Both the position numbers and the translations under genes were made by a program. A stretch of DNA of 35,262 nt, taken from assembly GCA_031292035.1 (NCBI GenBank), contig JARLHX010000011.1, positions 1 through 35,262 of the forward strand. The letters are read 5' to 3'. The notes beneath the pieces are model-generated. The model made no database searches. It was not told where the DNA came from and saw only the letters and a list, made by a program, of their open reading frames with translations. Shown one piece after another: positions 19,807-27,752 of the stretch. The stretch comes from Negativicutes bacterium (lineage in GTDB: Bacteria > Bacillota_C > Negativicutes > Sporomusales_B > JARLHX01). Position 1 is the first letter of the stretch. The number at the start of each line of letters is the position of its first letter.

Positions 19807-22239
19807 ATGACCGAATGGCGGGAATTGACGGCTGAAGAACTGCGTTATACCTGTACGGACGACCTTCTGGCGTTTGATACCACAGAGGCGGTGCCGCTAC
19901 TGGCGGTGATGGTCGGGCAGGAACGGGCCGTCAAGGCGATGGAGTTTGGCCTGTTTACGAAAAACTCCGGTTATAACGTTTATGTCTCCGGCCTTGTGGG
20001 AACAGGTAAGATGACTTACGCCAAGGCGGCGGTGGCCAAGGTTGCCTGCGCCGAGACCACACCGTCTGACTGGTGTTATGTAAATAATTTTGAAAATCAG
20101 GGCCAGCCGATTGCCCTTTCGCTGCCAGCCGGTCTTGGCACCACTTTCCGGCAGGATATGCAGCTATTGATCGACGACCTGAAAAATAATATTCCCAAAG
20201 TATTCAGCAGTGACGACTATGAACAGGCCAAGACCGCGATCATGAAGAAGTTCCAGGACAGCAGGAGCACGGTGATGGATGCCTTCGGCCAACAGGCGGA
20301 AAAGGTCGGCATCATGCCTCAATGGACTACTACCGGTTTTGTCGGTCTGCCTCTTCAGGATGGCAAGCCGCTGACGCCGGAAGATTTCCAGCAGCTTGAC
20401 CGGGAAAAGCGTGAGGAAATCGAAAAGAAAATGCTGGCTGTCCATGAGAAGGCGCTTGAAGCCATCCGTCAAGTCCAACAAATGGAGCGGGAAACGCGAG
20501 AGCAGATGAAAGGCCTCGATGCCAAAATCGGCTTGTTTGCCGTCGGTCACCTGATCGACGAACTCAAAACAAAATACCAGTCCCATCTGGCGGTGGTAAC
20601 CTATTTGGAGGCCGTTAAGCAGGACGTGGTAAAAAATATCAACGATTTTAAACCAAGCAATCCGGAAGAGGACAACAACCCCTTTTTGATGTTTAGGAAG
20701 AGTGCCCAGGAAACCATGAAGGACAAGTATCAGGTCAACCTGCTGGTCGATCACCGGGAAGTCGCCGGCGCGCCGGTGGTGGTGGAAATCAACCCGACCT
20801 ACTACAACCTCATCGGCCGGGTGGAATACGAGGCCCGCATGGGTGTGGTGAACACCGATTTCTCCATGATCAAGGCCGGAGCCCTCCATCGCGCCAACGG
20901 CGGCTATCTCATTTTGAATATGAAAGATGTCCTGACCAATGTTGGGGCCTGGGAAGCCCTCAAACGCGTCCTGAAGACCAGAAAAATCGTGATTGAGAAT
21001 CTGGGCGAGCAGTACGGTATGCTGGCGATGGCCTCGCTTAAGCCGCAGCCCATACCTGTCAACGTAAAAGTCATCCTGGTCGGCAACGCCCAGTTGTACC
21101 ATATGGCCTTTAACTATGACGAAGATTTCCGCAAGCTGTTCAAAGTTTTCGCCGATTTTGACACCGAGATGGAGAATAACGCCGTCAATGTGGAAAAGTT
21201 GGCCGGATTTGTGGCTTCCACCGTCCACCGGGAAAAGCTCAAACATTTCGACCGCCCCGCAGTGGCTAAAATAGTCGAACATGCCACCCGGCTGGCTGGC
21301 AGTCAACGCAAACTGACCACCCAGTTCAACGATATTGTCGATCTTTTGTGTGAGGCTGATACTTGGGCGACGATGGACAACAGCCCCCTGGTGCGTATCC
21401 CGCATATTCAGCGGGCCATCGTCGAGAAACGCAACCGCTACAATAAATACGAAGAAAAACTGCAGGAAATGTTCGCCGAAGGCAAACTGCTGGTGGATAC
21501 CGACGCGGAAAAGGTAGGACAGGTCAACGGCCTGGCTGTGCTGTCGGTGGGCGAGTACATGTTTGGCAAGCCTTCGCGCATCACTGCCAACACCTATTTG
21601 GGCCGGAGCGGCGTCGTCAATATCGAGCGCGAGACCAAGATGAGCGGGACCAGTCATAGCAAAGGGGTCATGATCCTAAGCGGGTATTTAGGGCAAAAAT
21701 ATGCCCAGCGCAATCCGCTGACGCTGACCGCCAGCCTCACCTTCGAACAGCTTTACGACGGAGTCGACGGCGACAGCGCCTCTAGCACCGAGCTCTATGC
21801 CATTTTATCCAGTCTGGCTGAGGTGCCGATCAGGCAATCTATCGCAGTCACCGGCTCGGTCAATCAAAAAGGCGAAGTTCAGCCCATCGGTGGCGCCACT
21901 GAAAAGATTGAAGGTTTCTTCGCTGTTTGCAAGCTAAAAGGGATGACTGGTAAACAAGGGGTGATGATCCCCCACCAGAATATCAATAATCTCACCCTGA
22001 GCGACGAAGTGGTGGCGGCGGTACAGGAGGGACAATTTCATATTTATCCTGTCAAAACTATTGACGAGGGAATTGAGATTCTCACTGGAGTTCCGGCAGG
22101 TGAAATCGGCCCGGACGGAAGTTATCCGGCTGGCAGCATTCATCAGCGGGTTTGCCACAAGCTCAAGGAATATACAGATACACTGATCGAACTGGGCAAA
22201 TCGGCAGAAGGCGAACACGCCAATCCGGCCAAGGCATAG
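19807..22239 (+). CDS. LonB-like ATP-dependent AAA+ protease
   Basis: This is an 810-residue Lon-family protease of the AAA_32/LonB group (not the classical N-domain LonA), predicted to degrade proteins in the cytosol. The Walker A motif is GLVGTGKMT at 62-70. A coiled-coil insert lies at about 180-270. The VEINPTYYNLIGRVEYEAR and GALHRANGGYLIL segments are signatures of the group. The C-terminal Lon proteolytic domain has the Ser-Lys dyad at Ser657 (DGDSASS) and Lys700 (GGATEKIEG). The 43-residue spacing between them equals that in E. coli Lon. A GGAGGG box precedes the ATG. Downstream is a hairpin and then rlmD. Confidence 0.92.
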   Translation: MTEWRELTAEELRYTCTDDLLAFDTTEAVPLLAVMVGQERAVKAMEFGLFTKNSGYNVYVSGLVGTGKMTYAKAAVAKVACAETTPSDWCYVNNFENQGQPIALSLPAGLGTTFRQDMQLLIDDLKNNIPKVFSSDDYEQAKTAIMKKFQDSRSTVMDAFGQQAEKVGIMPQWTTTGFVGLPLQDGKPLTPEDFQQLDREKREEIEKKMLAVHEKALEAIRQVQQMERETREQMKGLDAKIGLFAVGHLIDELKTKYQSHLAVVTYLEAVKQDVVKNINDFKPSNPEEDNNPFLMFRKSAQETMKDKYQVNLLVDHREVAGAPVVVEINPTYYNLIGRVEYEARMGVVNTDFSMIKAGALHRANGGYLILNMKDVLTNVGAWEALKRVLKTRKIVIENLGEQYGMLAMASLKPQPIPVNVKVILVGNAQLYHMAFNYDEDFRKLFKVFADFDTEMENNAVNVEKLAGFVASTVHREKLKHFDRPAVAKIVEHATRLAGSQRKLTTQFNDIVDLLCEADTWATMDNSPLVRIPHIQRAIVEKRNRYNKYEEKLQEMFAEGKLLVDTDAEKVGQVNGLAVLSVGEYMFGKPSRITANTYLGRSGVVNIERETKMSGTSHSKGVMILSGYLGQKYAQRNPLTLTASLTFEQLYDGVDGDSASSTELYAILSSLAEVPIRQSIAVTGSVNQKGEVQPIGGATEKIEGFFAVCKLKGMTGKQGVMIPHQNINNLTLSDEVVAAVQEGQFHIYPVKTIDEGIEILTGVPAGEIGPDGSYPAGSIHQRVCHKLKEYTDTLIELGKSAEGEHANPAKA

Positions 22240-22275
22240 ACGGCAAGAGAAACTGGATAATGAAAAAACACCGGC

Positions 22276-22304
22276 GGCCTAAAGAGCATTATGCTTTTTA
22301 GGCC
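22276..22304 (+). terminator. Hairpin after LonB-like gene (probable terminator)
   Basis: GGCCTAAA and TTTAGGCC pair around AGCATTATGCT, which itself pairs. There is no T-run beyond the stem, so it may act as a weak or bidirectional terminator. Confidence 0.5.
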
Positions 22305-22317
22305 GTCTTAAAGGAAG

Positions 22318-23700
22318 ATGAATGTGGCGAGTGACAGACCGGTCCGGCAGGGAGATACCTGCGAAATCGATATCACAGGACTGGGACACAGCGGTGAGGG
22401 GGTGGGGCGGAATGAGGACTTTACCGTTTTTATCCCTCAGGCCCTGCCAGGCGAACGCGTCCAGGCGACTATCACCGAAGTTAAAAAAAATTATGCCAAA
22501 GGGCGCCTCCGGAAGGTGATAACGCCTGCCCCGCACCGGGTTCAGCCCCGGTGCAGTATTTTTGACCGTTGTGGCGGGTGTCAGCTGCAGCATCTCGATT
22601 ATGCCGGCCAGCTCGCCGCCAAACGCCAGGCAGTTATCGACGCCGTCACCCGGATCGGTAAACTGGCCGATGTGTTGGTCCACCCGACCATCGGGGCTGA
22701 AGACCCCTGGTTTTATCGCAACAAAATGCAGTTTCCGGTGGGTATAAGCGGCGGCAAGCTGGCAGTGGGCTGTTTTGCCCAGGGGACCCATGCCATCATC
22801 GACACCGATCGGTGCTTTATCCAGCATGAAGTCAACAACACCATTGCCAACGCTGTGAGGCAGCTTTTGGCCGAGCTTGGCATCCCGCCCTATGACGAAC
22901 AGCGCGGACGCGGGGTAGTTCGCCATGTGCTCGGCAGGGTAGGGGCCGCCACCGGCGAAGTGATGGTAGTGCTAGTCACAGCCACCGCCGACCTACCGCA
23001 CAGGGAGGCGATCATCGCCCGCCTGCGGGAAGACATTCCGGGGCTTGTCAGCATCGTTCACAACATCAATCCCCTGAGAACAAACGTCATCCTTGGCCGG
23101 AAGACCCGGACGCTCTGGGGCAAGGACACCATCACCGACCGTCTCGGGGATTTTACCTTTCATATTTCGGCATTGTCTTTTTTTCAGGTCAACACCGCCC
23201 AGGCCAAGGTGCTGTATGAAAAAGCGGTCGAGTATGCCGGGCTATCGGGGACGGAGACAGTGGTCGACGCCTACTGCGGTACAGGTACGATTACCTTGTT
23301 TTTGGCCCGCTCGGCTAAAAAGGTCTATGGCATCGAGGTGGTGGCGGCGGCGGTTGAGGACGCCCGGCGCAACGCGATCGAGAATGGCGTAAATAATGTG
23401 GAGTTTATCGTCGGCGATGCGGTCGAGGTCATGCCGGCACTGTTTGATCGGGGAGTGCGCCCTCATGCTGTGGTGGTCGATCCGCCGCGGGCGGGGTGCG
23501 ATCCACAGGTACTTGAAACCTTTATTCGTATGCAGCCGGAGCGAATCATTTATGTCTCTTGCAACCCAGCCTCACTGGCGCGAGACCTGGCTTTACTTGA
23601 CGGACACGGCTATATCACACAGGAAATCCAGCCGGTAGATATGTTCTCCCACACCCATCACATTGAATGTGTAGTAAGGGTGGAAAGAAAACACACCTGA
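22318..23700 (+). CDS. rlmD: RlmD-type 23S rRNA (uracil-C5)-methyltransferase
   Basis: This 460-residue RNA m5U methyltransferase is of the RlmD/RumA family. An N-terminal TRAM domain (about 10-65, GHSGEGVGRNEDFTVFIP) is followed by the iron-sulfur motif CSIFDRCGGCQLQHL. A further Cys follows in TDRCFIQHEVNN. The S-adenosylmethionine-binding region has VVDAYCGTGTITLFLA and VVDPPRAGCDP. The catalytic Cys is at about residue 415 (YVSCNPASLARDLALL). ATG at 22318 is very close to AAGGA; a GTG at 22324 has better spacing and may be the real start. I use RlmD as the closest name, but target position 1939 cannot be confirmed from sequence; RlmCD-type dual activity is possible in Firmicutes. Confidence 0.9.
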   Translation: MNVASDRPVRQGDTCEIDITGLGHSGEGVGRNEDFTVFIPQALPGERVQATITEVKKNYAKGRLRKVITPAPHRVQPRCSIFDRCGGCQLQHLDYAGQLAAKRQAVIDAVTRIGKLADVLVHPTIGAEDPWFYRNKMQFPVGISGGKLAVGCFAQGTHAIIDTDRCFIQHEVNNTIANAVRQLLAELGIPPYDEQRGRGVVRHVLGRVGAATGEVMVVLVTATADLPHREAIIARLREDIPGLVSIVHNINPLRTNVILGRKTRTLWGKDTITDRLGDFTFHISALSFFQVNTAQAKVLYEKAVEYAGLSGTETVVDAYCGTGTITLFLARSAKKVYGIEVVAAAVEDARRNAIENGVNNVEFIVGDAVEVMPALFDRGVRPHAVVVDPPRAGCDPQVLETFIRMQPERIIYVSCNPASLARDLALLDGHGYITQEIQPVDMFSHTHHIECVVRVERKHT

Positions 23701-23714
23701 TGAGGTCAGGTGTG
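23692..23714 (+). terminator. Hairpin overlapping the rlmD stop codon
   Basis: CACACCTGA pairs with TCAGGTGTG around five bases, with no T-run. The stop codon TGA (23698-23700) lies in its left arm. A modest structure that may protect the 3' end or act as a weak terminator. Confidence 0.45.
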
Positions 23715-23863
23715 GCGTGGGCTTGTGAGCGATCGGATGAATTGTAAATGTTCCCCCGGGCGGGTTTGGTACGGATCGCCTCCACTATCCCAATACGGAT
23801 TGCCTGAGAACCTGGGAAATGGGAAATTCGGTGGTTCTGATTGTTTGTGAAGGACGGATAGAT

Positions 23864-23892
23864 GGACGCTTGATGACACAAGAGAAGCGTCC
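23864..23892. repeat. Short inverted repeat in intergenic DNA
   Basis: GGACGCTT (23864-23871) pairs with AAGCGTCC (23885-23892). It resembles the small GC-rich dyads found dispersed between genes in some clostridial and Negativicute genomes. Nothing else is recognised in 23715-23913. Confidence 0.4.
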
Positions 23893-23913
23893 CTACGCAT
23901 CATTCGGGTGCGG

Positions 23914-24354
23914 TTAGTTTGGATTAAAGATACTGCCAATCGAACCTTTTCCCAGCGCCCACAGTCGTGAAGCGCGTGCTTGCTCCGCAAACGCGTAAAC
24001 ATTGAATTCAGGGAAACGGACTTGGATGGGGTGGTGGAGAAGATCTCCAACGGACAGGGCATCTTTTCCGCACGATGAGAGACTAATGGATGAGTGATCT
24101 ACGCTGTGTCCAGACGTTGGCTTAAAGGATAGTCCATCAATATATTCGCTGCCGGCAATAGTGATCATTTCAGCAAGTCCGGCCTCAATAATCGGTAAGA
24201 CGCTATCTTGCTGAATCATAAGACTCTTCTTGTTTCTATCGTCGTGATTAGCGGGGTCTGTGTAATACTCGTATTCTTTTTTGGAGAAGGTATATCTTGC
24301 GTTCGGCAAAGTCGGCACCCAACGTCCGTCGACAAGCTGGGAACCGATGGGAAC
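23914..24354 (-). pseudogene. Decayed MBL-fold (metallo-beta-lactamase-like) hydrolase
   Basis: The open frame 24318-23914 (134 residues), and its in-frame extension to 24354, read like the middle of an MBL-fold lactonase-type hydrolase. Visible are QLVDGRWVPTLPNARYTFSKKEY, then DGLSFKPTSGHSVDHSSI (the GHS-H motif, canonical TPGHSPGH). SVGDLLHHPIQVRFPEFN follows, with the GD metal ligand, then EQARASR. The N-terminal HxHxDH metal motif is absent: a TGA lies in frame directly upstream (24355-24357). The C terminus loses the pattern after the EQARASRLWAL segment. No ribosome binding site is seen. It is therefore a truncated remnant, not an active enzyme. It sits just downstream of the AT-rich methyltransferase, so a past insertion may have disrupted it. 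Confidence 0.72.
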
Positions 24355-24364
24355 TCAGCCTATT

Positions 24365-25234
24365 TCAGAGTGTTAAAATTAAATTGTGAGTATTTTGCAG
24401 CACCTTGAGAATTTCATCTCGGTTGAGATTTAAACGTTTAAGGCAAGATATCTCTTCGAGAACATTTGAGTACGGATATGCTTCTATTTTGAATCCGGAT
24501 TTGGTGAACAATTGACGCATATCTCTTTCATCTGAGAACATGTTTTTTTCAATGTTGCGCCCAGTTATATCCGCTAAATTTTGTATTTGCTGCTGCTGCA
24601 TATCTTCGTTTCCTTGAGAAAGTTTTTCCCAGGATTGTAGGCTGTTCACATCAGAGGTAATCCATATTCCTCCATATTTATTAAGGAGTACATAAATGTT
24701 GCCAGCCAAGGTTTCTTTTTCTTTACGTGTAAGGTAAAGGAGCAACCCTTCTGTGATAATTGCAATAGGCTTATCGAATGCAAAAGGAGTGGCTGCTTGC
24801 AATAAATCTTCTCGGACAAGGGCATTTGCAATCTGGAAATGGAAGTTAGGGCGATGAACATTCATTTTTTTAAAGATGGCTTCTTCAATTGCTTTTGCCT
24901 CCTCTAAAATTTGTGGTAAATCAGTGGCTATAAAAACTGCTTTGGGGTTGCTAGTCATTTCGAAACCCCGCGGGGAAAGTCCGGCGGCAATTTCTAAAAC
25001 TTGCGTAATGCGGCGGTGGACAATGATCTGATTGGTTGCCTTATAGCGCGCCTCAAATAAAGGAGTGAATTGAGCAATTGATTCCATGCTAACGCCGGCT
25101 AATGTTTGAAAGTCCTTCTCTGTTCCAATTTCTGCTGCTATCTCCTTGGCGAACGGGATGTCGGTTAACGTCCTCAAATACGCCACCATCTTAGCTGTCG
25201 GACTAATTCTTTCATAGGTTGCTGCTTGTACCAT
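24365..25234 (-). CDS. Leucine carboxyl methyltransferase (LCM)-family SAM-dependent methyltransferase
   Basis: This 289-residue S-adenosylmethionine-dependent methyltransferase belongs to the LCM/PPM1 group (also seen in polyketide and O-methyl modification). Motif I is VLEIAAGLSPRGFEM (about 79-93), the acidic ribose-binding loop is ATDLPQIL (about 103-110), and ITEGLLLYLTRKE (about 160-172) is the family's hallmark. It is AT-rich compared with the core genes left of 23.7 kb, suggesting acquisition. AAAGGAG lies 14 bases before the ATG at 25234, a longer spacer than usual. It is divergent from a radical SAM gene with a 349-bp shared intergenic region. Substrate unknown. Confidence 0.85.
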   Translation of the reverse strand: MVQAATYERISPTAKMVAYLRTLTDIPFAKEIAAEIGTEKDFQTLAGVSMESIAQFTPLFEARYKATNQIIVHRRITQVLEIAAGLSPRGFEMTSNPKAVFIATDLPQILEEAKAIEEAIFKKMNVHRPNFHFQIANALVREDLLQAATPFAFDKPIAIITEGLLLYLTRKEKETLAGNIYVLLNKYGGIWITSDVNSLQSWEKLSQGNEDMQQQQIQNLADITGRNIEKNMFSDERDMRQLFTKSGFKIEAYPYSNVLEEISCLKRLNLNRDEILKVLQNTHNLILTL

Positions 25235-25310
25235 AATTGATAAAGACGCTCCTTTGCAATATTTTTATTTCCACCAGCAAGAACCCGCTCACAAAGAGGG
25301 TACGACACTT

Positions 25311-25555
25311 GGGTGACCAAATGGAATTTGTTATCCCAGGTTCACCCTGACCAGTATATAAGGTAGTATGTGTTTACGGCGTGGGTGTGTACTCATCTAA
25401 TCTTTGAGTGCGGGATGGAGGTCTTATGCCCTGCGACGTCAGTGGTGCCATGTTATCCGGTTGGGCCACCTGAGCTATCTTAGTTAAAATTTTTTTCCTC
25501 ACCCTAACAGCTACTAGCGTATGTCTCCAAAAAACAGTGTGAAAAAATTTACACT
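25311..25555. other. Structured 349-bp intergenic region between divergent methyltransferase and radical SAM genes
   Basis: The interval 25235-25583 contains no gene that I can support. It holds several dyads. GGGTGACC (25311-25318) pairs with GGTTCACCC (25339-25347) with one bulge, and ACTCA (25391-25395) pairs with TGAGT (25405-25409). GGTG-CC (25444-25449) pairs with GG-CCACC (25464-25470), and AGTGT (25536-25540) pairs with ACACT (25551-25555). The last, just before the radical SAM ribosome binding site, looks like an operator. I could not match the region to a known riboswitch consensus. Confidence 0.45.
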
Positions 25556-25583
25556 AACGGATTAATTAGAGGAGGAATACATT

Positions 25584-26708
25584 ATGAAAATTTCAAAGAA
25601 AGATGCTTTGATATGGTTTGAGTTTTTTTCGTTATTGCCTGAGGACGAGGAACTTATGACCAAACAACAAGAAATCGTCTATGCTACCTTTGCGCAAATT
25701 GAGGCAGCGATTGATCATAGAAATGATATGTTGATGTCGAAAATCAAAGGTTTGAAAACTTTGGAGAATAGAACTTCTTTTGTGGGAGATGAAAATAAAT
25801 TTTCAAAAGGATGTCGTTCTTGTCTGTTGGGCACTGGTTTGAGTGCAATTAGGAAAACGAACAAATGTAACATAGAGTGTAAGTTTTGTTATAACTATGG
25901 AGAACTCGAAGATATTCCCCCAGTCGGCGAAGGTATGTGGGGAATTGGAGGAACAAAATTTTATGAGAAGGATATTGATTTACTTCTTTCCATCCACCAG
26001 AAACCCACTGGCATTTCCTATGTTTATTTAGAACCATTCATGGAAATTGAAAAATACTATTCGGTAATAAAGAAATTTAGTGATGCTCAGATTCATCAAC
26101 ATCTCTACACAAATGGCACTTTAGCTACAGAAGAGACATTGAAGGCCTTAGGTGAAGCCGGTCTTAACGAGATACGTTTCAACCTGGGCGCTTCTAATTG
26201 TTCCGATAAAGTGATTGAAAATATTGCAATAGCGAAAAAATATATTAAAAATGCAGGGATCGAAACTCCAATGACTCCTGAGTTTTTTGAAGCTTTCTTC
26301 AAGAAAAAGCAAGCGATCCTAGAGACAAAACCTGATTTTATCAATTGTGCCGAATTGCATTTAAATGAGAATAACATCGGCAATTATGATGGGGAAAATA
26401 TGTATATTTCCAGACATGGCTATATATCTCCCATTTGGAGTAGGGAATTAACACTGAAATTCATGAAAATAGCGGATGAAGATCAGTGGGATTTAGTAGT
26501 GCATGATTGCTCAAACGATACAAAATTTGCGAGAGATTTAAATCTGAGCAGCAAAGAGGGTAAGTGGTTCGGTGCCAGTAATTATGCCGGTGAGTTTTCC
26601 AGGATTCCATACGAAGTATTTTTACCAATACTGCGGGATGACAATTTCAAATTTTTGAGTGAAGAAGAATTGCCTGACGGCTATAAACCAGGAGAGATGA
26701 TTTTTTAG
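25584..26708 (+). CDS. Radical SAM protein with additional upstream CxxC motif
   Basis: This 374-residue enzyme has the radical SAM motif CxxxCxxC at Cys95, Cys99 and Cys102 (TNKCNIECKFCYNYG), which binds a 4Fe-4S cluster and S-adenosylmethionine. Just before it is GCRSCLLGTGLSAIRKT, with Cys77 and Cys80 (CxxC), which may bind another metal or form a disulfide. YTNGTLA at about 175-181 is the usual strand-4 motif. There is no C-terminal SPASM Cys cluster; only isolated Cys at about 255 and 309. GAGGAGG before ATG at 25584. Base composition is AT-rich, like the divergent methyltransferase and unlike core genes. I cannot assign the reaction; peptide, lipid or RNA modification are all possible. 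Confidence 0.85.
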   Translation: MKISKKDALIWFEFFSLLPEDEELMTKQQEIVYATFAQIEAAIDHRNDMLMSKIKGLKTLENRTSFVGDENKFSKGCRSCLLGTGLSAIRKTNKCNIECKFCYNYGELEDIPPVGEGMWGIGGTKFYEKDIDLLLSIHQKPTGISYVYLEPFMEIEKYYSVIKKFSDAQIHQHLYTNGTLATEETLKALGEAGLNEIRFNLGASNCSDKVIENIAIAKKYIKNAGIETPMTPEFFEAFFKKKQAILETKPDFINCAELHLNENNIGNYDGENMYISRHGYISPIWSRELTLKFMKIADEDQWDLVVHDCSNDTKFARDLNLSSKEGKWFGASNYAGEFSRIPYEVFLPILRDDNFKFLSEEELPDGYKPGEMIF

Positions 26709-26801
26709 AGAATCTTGTCAATAATGAGAATCGCAGTCCAATATTGTACAATGATGTTGGTGTCCGATACATAGTCCTCCGGGTGCCTCACAGATTAGTC
26801 A

Positions 26802-27551
26802 TTGATTCAGACCACATGGGAGAGGAAAAAAATCTTAACTATCGCGGTATGTGACGATAATTCTACAGACAGAACCCAAATCATTCAGGCCATGGAAGCC
26901 TATTTTCAAGACAGGGGTGTCGATGGGAAGGTTTTCAGCTATGACAGTGCGGAAAAGCTAAACTCAGAGATGGAGAGTAACCGGCTGGGGTTTGACATTG
27001 TATTCCTGGATATCATTATGAACGACATGGATGGTATGACTTGCGCACGGCTGATCCGTCGGCAGGATAAGTTGGTAAAGATTATATTTTTAACCAGTTC
27101 CACCGATCACGTATATGAAGGCTATGAAGTCGGTGCTACGGCCTATCTGGTAAAACCGGTGGCTGCGGAGAAATTGGCTGCGGTTCTGGGCACCGCCATT
27201 GACGCGGTTGAGGACATAGCCAAGGAAAGTATCACATTCACCGCTGGCGGTGTAACGCAACGCATACTGCTCAAGGATATCGTTTACCTGGAAAGTAAGA
27301 AGAATAAGGTTATCATCATGTTAGCCCGCGGCGAAAGCTTAGCCGTTTATACTACGATGGATGAATTCGAGCAAGCTCATCGGCCAACAATGTGGATCAG
27401 GTCTCACAAGAGTTATGTCGTCAATTTTTTGTATATTGAGCGATACCTCAGTGATAAGTTCGTGCTAAGGGACGGCATAGAGATACCAATCAGCAGGGTT
27501 TATAAGGATAAGGCCAGAGAGTGTTTTTTCAACCTTCTACATAATCAATAG
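26802..27551 (+). CDS. Orphan LytTR-family response regulator
   Basis: This response regulator has a receiver domain (about 10-130) and a LytTR DNA-binding domain (about 145-248). Receiver residues are visible: CDDN near the N terminus, FLDIIMNDMDGM with the phospho-acceptor Asp, TSSTDHVYEGYEVGATAYLVKP with the switch Thr/Ser and the conserved Lys. The LytTR domain has RILLKDIVYLESKKNKV and WIRSHKSYVVNFLYI. No histidine kinase is adjacent. The start is odd: the only canonical codon in frame is TTG at 26802, with no ribosome binding site. GGGAGAGG (26818-26825) would place initiation at an ATC codon (26832), exactly where homologues begin. The target may be the autotransporter downstream. Confidence 0.88.
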   Translation: MIQTTWERKKILTIAVCDDNSTDRTQIIQAMEAYFQDRGVDGKVFSYDSAEKLNSEMESNRLGFDIVFLDIIMNDMDGMTCARLIRRQDKLVKIIFLTSSTDHVYEGYEVGATAYLVKPVAAEKLAAVLGTAIDAVEDIAKESITFTAGGVTQRILLKDIVYLESKKNKVIIMLARGESLAVYTTMDEFEQAHRPTMWIRSHKSYVVNFLYIERYLSDKFVLRDGIEIPISRVYKDKARECFFNLLHNQ

Positions 27552-27568
27552 TGATCATGTTTGCTGCT

Positions 27569-27607
27569 GAGCCATGCATCAATAGGATGTATGGCTCTTT
27601 TGTTTTT
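27569..27607 (+). terminator. Terminator after LytTR regulator gene
   Basis: GAGCCATGCATC pairs with GATGTATGGCTC (one G-T pair), followed by TTTTGTTTTT. Strong Rho-independent terminator just past the stop at 27551. Confidence 0.88.
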
Positions 27608-27610
27608 CGT

Positions 27611-27641
27611 CAATTTTCCCGAAAAACTTGCCAAATTTCCC
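27611..27641 (+). promoter_or_regulatory. Direct-repeat site, candidate LytTR operator upstream of autotransporter
   Basis: CAATTTTCCC (27611-27620) and CAAATTTCCC (27632-27641) match at 9 of 10 bases and are 21 bp apart, about two helical turns. LytTR proteins typically bind two such direct repeats on one DNA face. The pair is centred about 58 bp before the predicted start of transcription, an activator position. The -10 TATAAT is at 27672-27677. Confidence 0.5.
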
Positions 27642-27671
27642 ATATTACTAAAAAAATGTAAAAAAATTCAT

Positions 27672-27677
27672 TATAAT
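27672..27677 (+). promoter_or_regulatory. -10 element of autotransporter promoter
   Basis: A perfect TATAAT lies 75 bp before the start codon. No good -35 element is present at 16-18 bp upstream, consistent with a promoter that needs an activator. Confidence 0.5.
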
Positions 27678-27752
27678 GAAATTTGATCAAATGGAAATAG
27701 CATCCATATTTAAGAATCGATGTAAGCTAATATTTTCAAGGGGGAATTCGTC

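Noticed and set aside
20164..21657. 497-codon minus-strand open frame
   Set aside because: It overlaps the LonB-like protease in antisense and reads as a composition artefact (His-, Val- and Gly-rich, no motif).
25441..25470. Possible cobalamin riboswitch B12-box
   Set aside because: The GCCACTG-like element is only partial and the rest of the B12 aptamer pattern is absent.
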